From Chitinophaga silvisoli (lineage in GTDB: Bacteria > Bacteroidota > Bacteroidia > Chitinophagales > Chitinophagaceae), in the NCBI RefSeq assembly GCF_003412465.1, contig NZ_QTJV01000018.1, forward strand, positions 1-64,000: 64,000 nt of DNA. Direction: 5' to 3'. The translations under genes and the position numbers were made by a program. The notes under the pieces were generated by a model. The model ran no database searches. It was not told the DNA's origin and worked only from the letters and a program-made list of their open reading frames with translations. Shown here piece by piece: positions 16,257 through 23,490 of this stretch (position 1 is its first letter; every line of letters starts with the position of its first letter).

Positions 16257-16374
16257 AAAAGTGGGGGTATCAAAAGTAAGTTGAATGCATGGAGAATTAT
16301 AAAAACATCAATTCTCTTCGTCAGTGAACCGGATTGAATCCGGGAAATTTTACTTTTGATACACCCGCTTTTTG
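16255..16374. repeat. Dispersed structured element, copy 1 (also a bidirectional terminator)
   Basis: Core 16267-16362: 13-bp perfect terminal inverted repeats (GTATCAAAAGTAA at 16267-16279, TTACTTTTGATAC at 16350-16362). Inside are two hairpins: GAGAATT...AATTCTC and CCGGATTGAATCCGG. The outer stem extends with AAAAAGTGGG on the left and CCCGCTTTTT on the right, so both strands have a T-run after the stem. A related copy lies at 23375-23471. Confidence 0.85.
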
Positions 16375-16869
16375 CTATTTTTCATAATACTCCAGGGTAT
16401 TATTTGTATAAAGATTTGCTTCGGACTTCCGTCTCCTGGTCAGTCCATCCAATACTTTACCACCGCTCATATTCCACTTCAAAAATTCAGCTGCGATTTT
16501 AGGATCTTTGGGATTGGCTTTTACCATTTTCAGTAAAGTGCTGTCGCCCAGCCCTTCTGCGATACCATTGTTGTTCATATCGCTGCCTACATTGTAAGCG
16601 AAGGATACTAATGCGTCAAATTGATTTTGTTTCAGCACAACGCCTTTGGTCAGTTTGTTTACATCGTTTACGAAGCCTTTTATAATTACTAAGAATAATT
16701 CATCCGCACCATCCTGCGTCAGTACATCGCCTTTCAGTACAGGGGAGTCATCGATATAGCGGGTATTGCCCCAACCGATCGTCCACACACCCTTGCTATC
16801 CTGGTATGCCGACAGGCGGCACTTTTCATAATGCTTGATCAGCGTTTCTCCTTTATCTCCTAAATTCAT
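16375..16869 (-). CDS. GH24 lysozyme (phage T4/P21-endolysin type muramidase)
   Basis: A 164-residue muramidase that cleaves the MurNAc-GlcNAc bond of peptidoglycan. The catalytic triad spacing E-8-D-5-T is intact (Glu15, Asp24, Thr30 in EKCRLSAYQDSKGVWTIGWG), and the C-terminus has LDGLTRRRKSEANLY, typical of the family. The open frame runs to 16920, but I choose the ATG at 16869 because the -7 box TATCTTTA (16897-16890) lies between. There is no signal peptide and no holin or phage gene nearby, so export and role (cell-wall remodelling, or a captured phage endolysin) are open. Confidence 0.88.
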   Translation of the reverse strand: MNLGDKGETLIKHYEKCRLSAYQDSKGVWTIGWGNTRYIDDSPVLKGDVLTQDGADELFLVIIKGFVNDVNKLTKGVVLKQNQFDALVSFAYNVGSDMNNNGIAEGLGDSTLLKMVKANPKDPKIAAEFLKWNMSGGKVLDGLTRRRKSEANLYTNNTLEYYEK

Positions 16870-16889
16870 TGGTATAAGTATTTTCAGTT

Positions 16890-16897
16890 TAAAGATA
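16890..16897 (-). promoter_or_regulatory. -7 box (TATCTTTA) for the lysozyme gene
   Basis: A one-mismatch TAnnTTTG on the minus strand, ending 20 nt before the ATG at 16869. Confidence 0.4.
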
Positions 16898-16955
16898 TGT
16901 AAAATATATATAATATTCAAGAATCAGGAGGACTGGCAGGCGATCAATACCTGCA

Positions 16956-17045
16956 AATGCGGATGAATACAAAAATGCGGATGCCTACAAAAATGCAGAT
17001 GCTTATCAAAATGCGGATGCCTACAAAAATCCAGACACCTACAAA
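16956..17045 (+). repeat. 18-bp tandem repeat (five units) between genes
   Basis: Five exact-length 18-bp units, consensus AATGCGGATGCCTACAAA, start at 16956, 16974, 16992, 17010 and 17028. Being six codons long, the array is open in more than one frame: one frame reads NADAYK repeats and ends in TAA at 17049-17051, just before the hairpin at 17053. That frame has no ATG, GTG or TTG, so I do not call a gene. Confidence 0.88.
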
Positions 17046-17052
17046 AAATAAA

Positions 17053-17077
17053 GCCGGGCTTTTACACCCGGCCTTTT
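17053..17077. terminator. Hairpin terminator after the DUF885 gene
   Basis: A stem GCCGGG (17053-17058) / CCCGGC (17067-17072) extends with AAA/TTT pairs. T-rich runs flank both sides, so it can act on the minus-strand DUF885 transcript and also on the plus strand. Confidence 0.65.
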
Positions 17078-17097
17078 TATATCAGGAATAGAATGGG

Positions 17098-18858
17098 CTA
17101 TTTTCCTCCTTGTGCTGCCCAGTTGTCCAGGTAGTCTTCCAGCACATAGAGTGGCATATCGCCATTGGCCAGCAGTGCGTCGTGAAATGCTTTCTGGTTA
17201 AACTCATCACCCAGTTGTTTTTCATATTTAGCACGCAGTGCTTTTATTTTCAGTTCCCCTGTTTTGTAGGAGAGCGCTTGTCCAGGCATCGCCATGTAGC
17301 GTTCTGTTTCTGCGATGGCGATGTCTTCACTAATTGATTCGTGGGTAAGCATGTACTGAATGGCTTCCTCTCTTGTCATCTTCCCGGTGTGAATACCGAT
17401 GTCAGTCACGAGTCTGATTGCGCGGTGTAATTCATTATTCAGGGCACCCATCTTTTGATAAGGATCGCTATAGCAGCCCAGCTGTTCGCCCAATGACTCC
17501 ACATACAGGGCATAGCCTTCTGTAAATACGCTGAAACCCGGTTGTTTGCGGAAGCTGGGGATCTGGTCATTTTCCTGTTGTAAGGAAATCTGGAAATGAT
17601 GGCCGGGAACTGCCTCGTGTATAAAGGTTGCTTCCAGCCCATAGAATGTAACATTGACCTGGGAAGCATCTCTCACCGGTACATAGAAAATGCCGGGCCT
17701 GTTTTCTTTCAGATTGCCTGGTACATAGGAGGCCCCGGCCTGGGAAGCTTCCCTGAATGCCTCTACCCTTTTGATCTCGAAAGCGGTAGCGGGTTGATGA
17801 CTGAACAGGTCATTGATGTGTGGTTTTATTTTAGTATAAATGTCCCTGTATGCCTGCAATACTTCTTCTGGTGTTTTGAATGGCCTGAATTGAGGGTCAG
17901 TTTTCAGAAAGAGGAAGAATTCGGTTAAGGTGCCATTGAAACCGGTCTTTGTCTTCACTTTCTCCATTTCGGCTGTGATGCGGGCTACTTCCTGTAAGCC
18001 TGTCTGGTAGAGTGCTTCAGGAGTTAAGCCCCTGGTCGTTGTAAAGCGCCTGAAATAGTATTCATAGAGTGCTTTGCCGTTGGGTAGTGCGCTCAGGCCA
18101 TCGTGGTCCTGGGCAGCAGCCAGGTAAGTATCTTTTAGGTAAGCCACCAGCTTATCGTAGGAAGGCAGAAGTTGGGTGTTGATCACCGCTGCGTAGCGGG
18201 CTGTGAGCTGCTTTTTATCTGCTGCAGAAAAGGATGCTGGGAACTGATGTAGTGGCCTGTAAAAGATACTTTTTGCCGGATCCCTTACTGCCAGGGCTTC
18301 CAGTTGGGGTATCATTTTCCGCACCAGGGCTTTGGGCAAAACCATTTGGATGGCGATGCCATGATTGAAATTGGCAATTGTGGTATCTGTCCATTCTTCA
18401 AAGGCAGACATACGCCTTGCCCAGTTCTCATAATCCTCTACGGTTTTGAATGGCTGTACACTGCTTCCGGAACCATATTGTCCCATGCTCAAAGCCGTGC
18501 TGAAAAACTGTGTCATGGGGAAATAGGCTGTATGCAGCCGGATACCTTCCAGCATATCCTGCAGGTTAAAAGCAAGTACATCGTAGGAGATCCTGTCTGA
18601 TTCGCTGAGGGTATTGCGATCGATGGCCTGTAAGCGGCGCTGGTAAGAAAGGAAGAATTGCTTTCTCTTTTCAATGAGCGGCGCACCTTCTATATCCAGC
18701 TGATCGTCAAAACGGTGATCGCCGTTATAGGTAGCATCTTCATGGAACAGGGGTTGTAATCCTTTGTAGTAGTCTTCAAATAATTGTTTTACCTGACCGT
18801 AGCTGCAAAGGATGGGCAACATCATCAGGAAGGATAATGCAATTCGTTTTACGTTCAT
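17098..18858 (-). CDS. DUF885 family secreted metallo-hydrolase/peptidase
   Basis: A 586-residue protein with a signal peptide (MNVKRIALSFLMMLPILCSYGQ). The DUF885 signature HEAVPGHH at 414-421 (a HExxPGHH variant of HExxH) and a downstream Glu in GYALYVESLG suggest a zinc site as in thermolysin-like peptidases. Length and the C-terminal AIAETERYMAMPGQALSYKTG block fit the family. Probably a periplasmic peptidase; substrates of the family are largely unknown. It lies 12 bp after the GNAT gene on the same strand and shares its promoter. Its terminator is followed by the 18-bp repeat array. Confidence 0.88.
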   Translation of the reverse strand: MNVKRIALSFLMMLPILCSYGQVKQLFEDYYKGLQPLFHEDATYNGDHRFDDQLDIEGAPLIEKRKQFFLSYQRRLQAIDRNTLSESDRISYDVLAFNLQDMLEGIRLHTAYFPMTQFFSTALSMGQYGSGSSVQPFKTVEDYENWARRMSAFEEWTDTTIANFNHGIAIQMVLPKALVRKMIPQLEALAVRDPAKSIFYRPLHQFPASFSAADKKQLTARYAAVINTQLLPSYDKLVAYLKDTYLAAAQDHDGLSALPNGKALYEYYFRRFTTTRGLTPEALYQTGLQEVARITAEMEKVKTKTGFNGTLTEFFLFLKTDPQFRPFKTPEEVLQAYRDIYTKIKPHINDLFSHQPATAFEIKRVEAFREASQAGASYVPGNLKENRPGIFYVPVRDASQVNVTFYGLEATFIHEAVPGHHFQISLQQENDQIPSFRKQPGFSVFTEGYALYVESLGEQLGCYSDPYQKMGALNNELHRAIRLVTDIGIHTGKMTREEAIQYMLTHESISEDIAIAETERYMAMPGQALSYKTGELKIKALRAKYEKQLGDEFNQKAFHDALLANGDMPLYVLEDYLDNWAAQGGK

Positions 18859-18870
18859 AAAAATGCGTTT

Positions 18871-19350
18871 TTAGATAAGCGGCCTTTGCATCCAGATGCT
18901 GCATGCAAAGTGGCCGGAATCTCCCAATGGTGCTGTTAAGTGCCTGAACCCGGTTTTTTCATACAGGGGTACGGCGGTAGTTAATTCTGGCATTGTTTCC
19001 AGGTACATGGAGTGGTAGCCCATTTCCCTGGCACCGGATATACAATGTAAGAGTAGTTCTTTACCAAATCCTTTTCCTCTGGCTTTGGGTAGCAGGTAGA
19101 ATTTGACCAGTTCTACGCAATCAGGGGCCAGTCCCTGGGTTGGGAAGATGCCGCCACCACCGACGATTTCGTTGTCGATTTCGGCTACCCAGTAGGAGGA
19201 ACCGGGGGTGTCAAAAAGTTCGGACAATGAGAATAACTGTGGGTCGTAGTAAGCCGTTCCGGGGCGATCGATACCGAATTCTTTGAAGACCTGTTGGATC
19301 ACTGTGCCGAGCGTATGGTTATCTGCAGATTGAATTTTTCTGATTGTCAT
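18871..19350 (-). CDS. GNAT family N-acetyltransferase
   Basis: A 159-residue acetyl-CoA-dependent transferase. The acetyl-CoA pyrophosphate loop LLPKARGKGFGKELLLHCI (R/Q-x-x-G-x-G/A) is clear, and VELVKFYLLP and YHSMYLETM are the flanking strands of the GNAT fold. The acceptor is unknown. It is the first gene of a two-gene unit with the DUF885 peptidase. Its -7 box ends 4 nt before the ATG, so the message is probably leaderless. Confidence 0.9.
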   Translation of the reverse strand: MTIRKIQSADNHTLGTVIQQVFKEFGIDRPGTAYYDPQLFSLSELFDTPGSSYWVAEIDNEIVGGGGIFPTQGLAPDCVELVKFYLLPKARGKGFGKELLLHCISGAREMGYHSMYLETMPELTTAVPLYEKTGFRHLTAPLGDSGHFACSIWMQRPLI

Positions 19351-19354
19351 GAGG

Positions 19355-19362
19355 CAAAGGTA
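19355..19362 (-). promoter_or_regulatory. -7 box (TACCTTTG), leaderless arrangement
   Basis: A perfect TAnnTTTG ending 4 nt before the GNAT ATG at 19350, the same sequence and spacing as at the AraC gene (12923). Confidence 0.6.
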
Positions 19363-19440
19363 GGGCAGAGATTTGGGAGAAAATTGTATGAAATTAGCCT
19401 AAAAGAGGGGGATGAGAGGAATAAACCTGCGGCGCTCATT

Positions 19441-20241
19441 TTATAATTTTTCATATTGCCGGGGCAGCATACCCGTTATCCGCTGAAACATCTTCGTAAA
19501 ATGCGCCTGATCTGCAAACCCACATTGATACGCTACCTCTGTTAACGAGTTCTGCCCGCTCCGTATCAACCCTACTGCGCGCTCCACTTTAATTCGCCGC
19601 AGGTACTCTCCTGCAGAGCAATTAAAATACTTAGAAAAATATTTTGAAATCGTAACCGGGTGCAAGCCCAATTCTTTTGCGAGTTGTGGCAATGACAAAG
19701 GCTGATCCCAATAATCCTGCATCACTGCTTTGATCTTCGGCACCCATTCAGGGAACAACTTTTCATCCGGCTGTATCAGGCTTATACAAATCTGCTCTAT
19801 TGCCATCTGGCTCTGTTCATCATGCAGATAGTGCTCTTTCATGGCCCTGATCAATCCCTTCGCATTCAACTGGGCCTGCTCATCGAACATCAGGGAGGGC
19901 GGCGGCACTTCCAGCTCATATTGTTTGAAAAATCCTGCTTCCAGTTCGAGGTTAAAAATTCTTGTACCTTCCTGGTACCCTACATTCTGATGGGGAATAC
20001 CGGGATAATAATACAAGCCCTCTCCGACTACATTGAGATCAGATTGCCCTTTTACCAGCTCCTTACTGCCTCCACAAAGAATGTGTGAAAAATGCGGGTT
20101 GGAATGATAATGCCATTCAGATGTATAGCCCGCGGGATAAGTGGTCTCGGTGGTAATTATATGTTTAAAGGTATGTTCCCGGACCGTCCGGCCCACGTAG
20201 GTACCTTTCTCCATCTGAACAGGACTTTGTTGCATTATCAT
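19441..20241 (-). CDS. AraC-family regulator with cupin sensor domain
   Basis: A 266-residue protein. The N-terminal ~110 residues form a cupin (EWHYHSNPHFSHILCGGSKEL...YYYPGIPHQNVGY), with His residues that could bind a metal or ligand. Residues ~165-266 hold the AraC double helix-turn-helix (LPQLAKELGLHPVTISKYFSKYF and LTEVAYQCGFADQAHFTKMFQ). The start is ambiguous among Met1, Met3 and Met10; I keep Met1 because the -7 box (20273-20266) ends 24 nt before it. It is transcribed away from the two-component pair at 20423. Its target is unknown. Confidence 0.88.
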   Translation of the reverse strand: MIMQQSPVQMEKGTYVGRTVREHTFKHIITTETTYPAGYTSEWHYHSNPHFSHILCGGSKELVKGQSDLNVVGEGLYYYPGIPHQNVGYQEGTRIFNLELEAGFFKQYELEVPPPSLMFDEQAQLNAKGLIRAMKEHYLHDEQSQMAIEQICISLIQPDEKLFPEWVPKIKAVMQDYWDQPLSLPQLAKELGLHPVTISKYFSKYFNCSAGEYLRRIKVERAVGLIRSGQNSLTEVAYQCGFADQAHFTKMFQRITGMLPRQYEKL

Positions 20242-20265
20242 TTATTCCTTAATTGATTATTACAA

Positions 20266-20273
20266 TAAATATA
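20266..20273 (-). promoter_or_regulatory. -7 box (TATATTTA) for the cupin-AraC gene
   Basis: A one-mismatch TAnnTTTG in the divergent region 20242-20422, ending 24 nt before the start at 20241. Confidence 0.4.
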
Positions 20274-20354
20274 AACAATCCCACATAGCTTAAGTTCTAA
20301 AAATAATTTTTATCCAATCCAATGTTACAACCCTTTTTTTCCTTAGAATTGTAG

Positions 20355-20362
20355 TAAAATTG
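20355..20362 (+). promoter_or_regulatory. Candidate -7 box (TAAAATTG) for the two-component operon
   Basis: A one-mismatch TAnnTTTG, 60 nt before the ATG at 20423. A T-rich stretch lies upstream, but there is no clear -33 TTTG. Confidence 0.3.
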
Positions 20363-20422
20363 GGACAAACTTTTCTACTTCTCTCATAATTAACAGGATC
20401 TGACCCCTTATTCTCTGTAACT

Positions 20423-21250
20423 ATGAGCACTCATCTGTTCACGCACTTTATCCCCTCAATACCGCTGCAGGCGGTCATGCATTTTTTTGAATATAAGTCA
20501 GGGGATGTTACCGGTATGTTGCCTTTGATTGGCATGTGGAGTATTATTACTGTACTCATATTCATGCTGTATAAAATTGAAAGCTACAAAAAGAAAGAAT
20601 TCATTCTCCTCAACCGCATTTACGAACAACAGGAACATGAACTTGACATCCAGGAGGCGGAACGCCGCCGCATTGCCGCAGATCTACATGATGAAATAGG
20701 CAGCAGTCTGGCCGCTATCAGGATGAACCTGCAAAGTCTCAGCTACAGCTCCGTATACGATGAAGAACGTGCCACCTCGCTACTGGAACTGGTAGACCAG
20801 ACCAGTCAAAACGTACGGCGGGCTACGCACAACCTCATTCCCCCACATTTTGAAACCACTCCCTTTACGTCTATATTACAATCGTACTTTTCTTCCCTCG
20901 ATTCCCAGGGTGCTATTGCCTTTCATTATTATTGCAACGCCTATCAGCAACATTTCAGCTCCAGGCAGGAATTACTGATTTACCGGATTGTCATGGAACT
21001 CACGCACAACATTATCAGGCATGCAAAGGCATCGGAGGCCACGGTACAGATCCTCTTCTGCCCTACTTACCTCGAAATTATGGTAGAGGATAATGGTATC
21101 GGGCTGCCTGCTGCTGTGCAGCAGGGCATTGGGCTCAACAGTGTGCAATCGCGGGTCAGGTTGCTGGATGGAAAAATTCATATAGACAGCGGAAGGTGTG
21201 GTACTACCTTTATCATTCATGTACCTGTAAGCTGCGAACATGCCTGTTAA
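20423..21250 (+). CDS. Sensor histidine kinase, HisKA_3 (NarX/DegS) type
   Basis: A 275-residue kinase with one membrane helix (about 34-50) and almost no periplasmic domain. The dimerisation and phospho-acceptor box is RRRIAADLHDEIGSSLAAIR with His89. The ATP-binding domain shows the N-box MELTHNIIRHAKA, the G1 box VEDNGIGL and the G2 box GIGLNSVQSRV. It autophosphorylates and passes phosphate to the LuxR-type regulator encoded next, which overlaps it by 11 bp. The lack of a recognisable sensor domain suggests that it senses the membrane or an internal cue. Confidence 0.92.
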   Translation: MSTHLFTHFIPSIPLQAVMHFFEYKSGDVTGMLPLIGMWSIITVLIFMLYKIESYKKKEFILLNRIYEQQEHELDIQEAERRRIAADLHDEIGSSLAAIRMNLQSLSYSSVYDEERATSLLELVDQTSQNVRRATHNLIPPHFETTPFTSILQSYFSSLDSQGAIAFHYYCNAYQQHFSSRQELLIYRIVMELTHNIIRHAKASEATVQILFCPTYLEIMVEDNGIGLPAAVQQGIGLNSVQSRVRLLDGKIHIDSGRCGTTFIIHVPVSCEHAC

Positions 21251-21908
21251 CATTATGCTGGCGGATGATCACCGGCTTTTTACCACCGGAATCCGTAATC
21301 TCCTGGGCACAGACCCGGCCCTCCGCGTCACCCATATAGCCACCAATGGCCAGGAACTCCTGGACCTGTTTCCTGTACGCCTCCCCGACATGGTGCTGAT
21401 AGACATTAATATGCCTGTGATGAACGGGCTGGAGGCCTGCCGCCTGATCAGGGACCACTACCCCAAAGTGAAAGTAATTATTGTAAGCGGGTACAACGAT
21501 GCCCACCTGATCACCGAAGCCATGCAGGCGGGTGCCAGGGGTTACCTGCTCAAGGATTGCAATGCTGAGGACCTGTTTCATACCATTCACCTGGTCAACT
21601 CAGGACAAACCAGTTTCCCCTTCCGCCCCCACCTGCCGGTGAAAAATTTTGAAACCGACAACGCTTTCCTCCAGCAATTTAACCTTACCCGGCGGGAAAA
21701 AGAGATCCTCCAGCTCATTAGCCGGCAACATACCAACCAGCAGATTGCTGACCACCTGCACCTCAGTATATATACCATTGAAACCCACCGGAAAAACATT
21801 ATGAAAAAACTTCAACTCAAGACCCCGGCGGCTCTCATGAAGTTTATACTTACTCATCCATGCCATTCTGTCATTTTCGGATTTTATTGCTTAGTTTTGC
21901 TTTCCTAA
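21240..21908 (+). CDS. NarL/LuxR-type response regulator
   Basis: A 222-residue protein. The receiver domain has the acidic pair Asp9-Asp10, phospho-acceptor Asp55 (MVLIDINMP) and Lys in GYLLKD. The C-terminal LuxR-type helix-turn-helix reads LTRREKEILQLISRQHTNQQIADHLHLSIYTIETHRKNI. It overlaps the kinase gene by 11 bp, so the two are translated together. The last ~18 residues (CHSVIFGFYCLVLLS) are an odd hydrophobic extension beyond the normal end of the domain, perhaps a recent stop-codon shift. The regulon is unknown; miaB follows by 15 bp. Confidence 0.92.
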   Translation: MPVNIMLADDHRLFTTGIRNLLGTDPALRVTHIATNGQELLDLFPVRLPDMVLIDINMPVMNGLEACRLIRDHYPKVKVIIVSGYNDAHLITEAMQAGARGYLLKDCNAEDLFHTIHLVNSGQTSFPFRPHLPVKNFETDNAFLQQFNLTRREKEILQLISRQHTNQQIADHLHLSIYTIETHRKNIMKKLQLKTPAALMKFILTHPCHSVIFGFYCLVLLS

Positions 21909-21923
21909 AATGATAAGAAAAGA

Positions 21924-23345
21924 ATGCTGGATCAGGTAACAAAAGTGCATGACGAAAACCGGCAGGGCGAGGCTTACGCTCCTGAGGCTGCAGATATTCA
22001 GACTTATACCAAGAAATTCTACATAGAAAGTTATGGTTGCCAGATGAACTTCAACGATAGTGAAATCGTGGCTTCCATCCTGAAAGAAGAAGGTTTTGGC
22101 CCTACCCGTAATGTGGAAGAGGCCAGCCTGGTACTGCTCAATACCTGTTCCATCAGGGAAAAAGCGGAAACGACTGTGCGTAAAAGGCTCACTGAGTTTC
22201 AGAAGGTAAAGCAGCGCAATCCGGAACTCCTTGTAGGTGTACTTGGTTGTATGGCAGAAAGACTGAAAGCCAAACTCTTAGAAGAAGAAAAACTGGTAGA
22301 CATGGTCGTAGGACCGGATGCCTACCGTACCCTCCCTGCCCTGATTGAAGAAGCCGAAACCGGCCAGAAAGCAGTGAACGTACTGCTGAGCCGTGAGGAA
22401 ACTTATGACGACATCAGCCCTGTAAGACTGGATTCAAATGGTGTTACTGCCTTTGTATCCATCATGCGTGGCTGTAATAATATGTGCTCGTTCTGCGTAG
22501 TACCGTTTACCCGCGGGCGCGAACGTAGCCGTGACTACCGCTCTATTCTCCAGGAAGCCACTGACCTCTTCCAGAGAGGTTATCGCGAAGTAACCCTCCT
22601 GGGCCAGAACGTAGACTCCTACTACTGGGTAAACCCTGTAAATGATGCTGAAACCGTGACTTTTGCCAACCTGATGGAAAAGGTAGCACAGATCAGCCCA
22701 CTCCTTCGGGTACGCTTCAGCACCAGTCATCCAAAAGACATTACGGACGAGGTACTGCATGTGATGGCGAAGTATGAGAACATCTGTAATTATATCCACC
22801 TGCCGGTACAAAGCGGCAGCAACAGGATTTTGCAGCTCATGAACCGTACTTATACCCGTGAGTGGTACATGAAAAAGGTAGACCGCATCCGCGAAATACT
22901 GCCTGACTGTGGCATCTCTACCGATGTCATCACCGGCTTCTGCACTGAAACCGAAGAAGATCACCAGGATACCATGGAAGTGATGGCTTATTCCCGCTAC
23001 GATCTCGCTTACATGTTCTTCTACTCCGAGCGCCCGGGTACCCTGGCAGCCCGCCGTTACCAGGACGATGTGCCGGATGACGTGAAAAAGAGAAGACTGG
23101 CGGAGGTAGTGGAATTGCACAGGGGCCAATCACTGGCCAGCATGCAGCAGGATGTGGGCAAAACTTTCAAGGTATTGGTAGAAGGTACTTCCAAAAGATC
23201 AGAAGACCATCTGTTTGGAAGAACCGGACATAATAAGGTGATTGTTTTTCCTAAAGAGAATTACAAGAAATGTGACTACGTTTGGGTGAAAGTAGATAGC
23301 TGTACCTCCGGCACCCTGATCGGTACCGCGACAGGAATGGCATAA
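21924..23345 (+). CDS. miaB: tRNA-2-methylthio-N6-isopentenyladenosine-37 synthase
   Basis: A 473-residue radical-SAM methylthiotransferase that adds the 2-methylthio group to i6A37 of UNN-reading tRNAs. The N-terminal UPF0004 domain has three cluster cysteines (SYGCQMN Cys39, NTCSIREKAE, VLGCMAER). The radical-SAM motif CNNMCSFC gives Cys184, Cys188 and Cys191. A C-terminal TRAM domain follows at about 390-455. The N-terminus is ~28 residues longer than the core domain. It may be read through from the two-component pair 15 bp upstream. Copy 2 of the structured element lies between it and the next gene. Confidence 0.96.
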   Translation: MLDQVTKVHDENRQGEAYAPEAADIQTYTKKFYIESYGCQMNFNDSEIVASILKEEGFGPTRNVEEASLVLLNTCSIREKAETTVRKRLTEFQKVKQRNPELLVGVLGCMAERLKAKLLEEEKLVDMVVGPDAYRTLPALIEEAETGQKAVNVLLSREETYDDISPVRLDSNGVTAFVSIMRGCNNMCSFCVVPFTRGRERSRDYRSILQEATDLFQRGYREVTLLGQNVDSYYWVNPVNDAETVTFANLMEKVAQISPLLRVRFSTSHPKDITDEVLHVMAKYENICNYIHLPVQSGSNRILQLMNRTYTREWYMKKVDRIREILPDCGISTDVITGFCTETEEDHQDTMEVMAYSRYDLAYMFFYSERPGTLAARRYQDDVPDDVKKRRLAEVVELHRGQSLASMQQDVGKTFKVLVEGTSKRSEDHLFGRTGHNKVIVFPKENYKKCDYVWVKVDSCTSGTLIGTATGMA

Positions 23346-23374
23346 GAGAAAATAAATTGGATCACAGCGGGGAT

Positions 23375-23471
23375 GTATCTAAAGTAACCTGAAGGGCATT
23401 GAGAATTACATCAACAAGAATTCTGTCCCTCAGGTACCCGGATTAAACACCGGAAATTTTACTTTTGATAC
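23375..23471 (+). repeat. Dispersed structured element, copy 2
   Basis: This 97-bp segment matches the element at 16267-16362. The ends are GTATCTAAAGTAA (23375-23387) and TTACTTTTGATAC (23459-23471), with one mismatch between the arms. Inside, CCTGA...TCAGG encloses AGAATT...AATTCT, and a second hairpin uses CCGG...CCGG. Here the element sits between two co-directional genes (miaB and the sigma-54 activator) and has no T-run after the outer stem. Confidence 0.85.
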
Positions 23472-23490
23472 GGACCCGAAAACTAAGGAT

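Noticed and set aside
16375..16869. Prophage remnant around the GH24 lysozyme
   Set aside because: No holin, tail, capsid, integrase or attachment site is visible on either side; the neighbours are ordinary chromosomal genes.
16956..17045. CRISPR array
   Set aside because: The units are adjacent 18-bp copies without spacers, and no cas gene is present; it is a simple tandem repeat. The same holds for the arrays at 40211 and 50960.
16267..23471. Insertion sequence or composite transposon bounded by the two structured elements
   Set aside because: The 7 kb between the copies holds ordinary chromosomal genes, both copies have the same orientation, and no transposase is present. Each copy alone may still be a small non-autonomous element.
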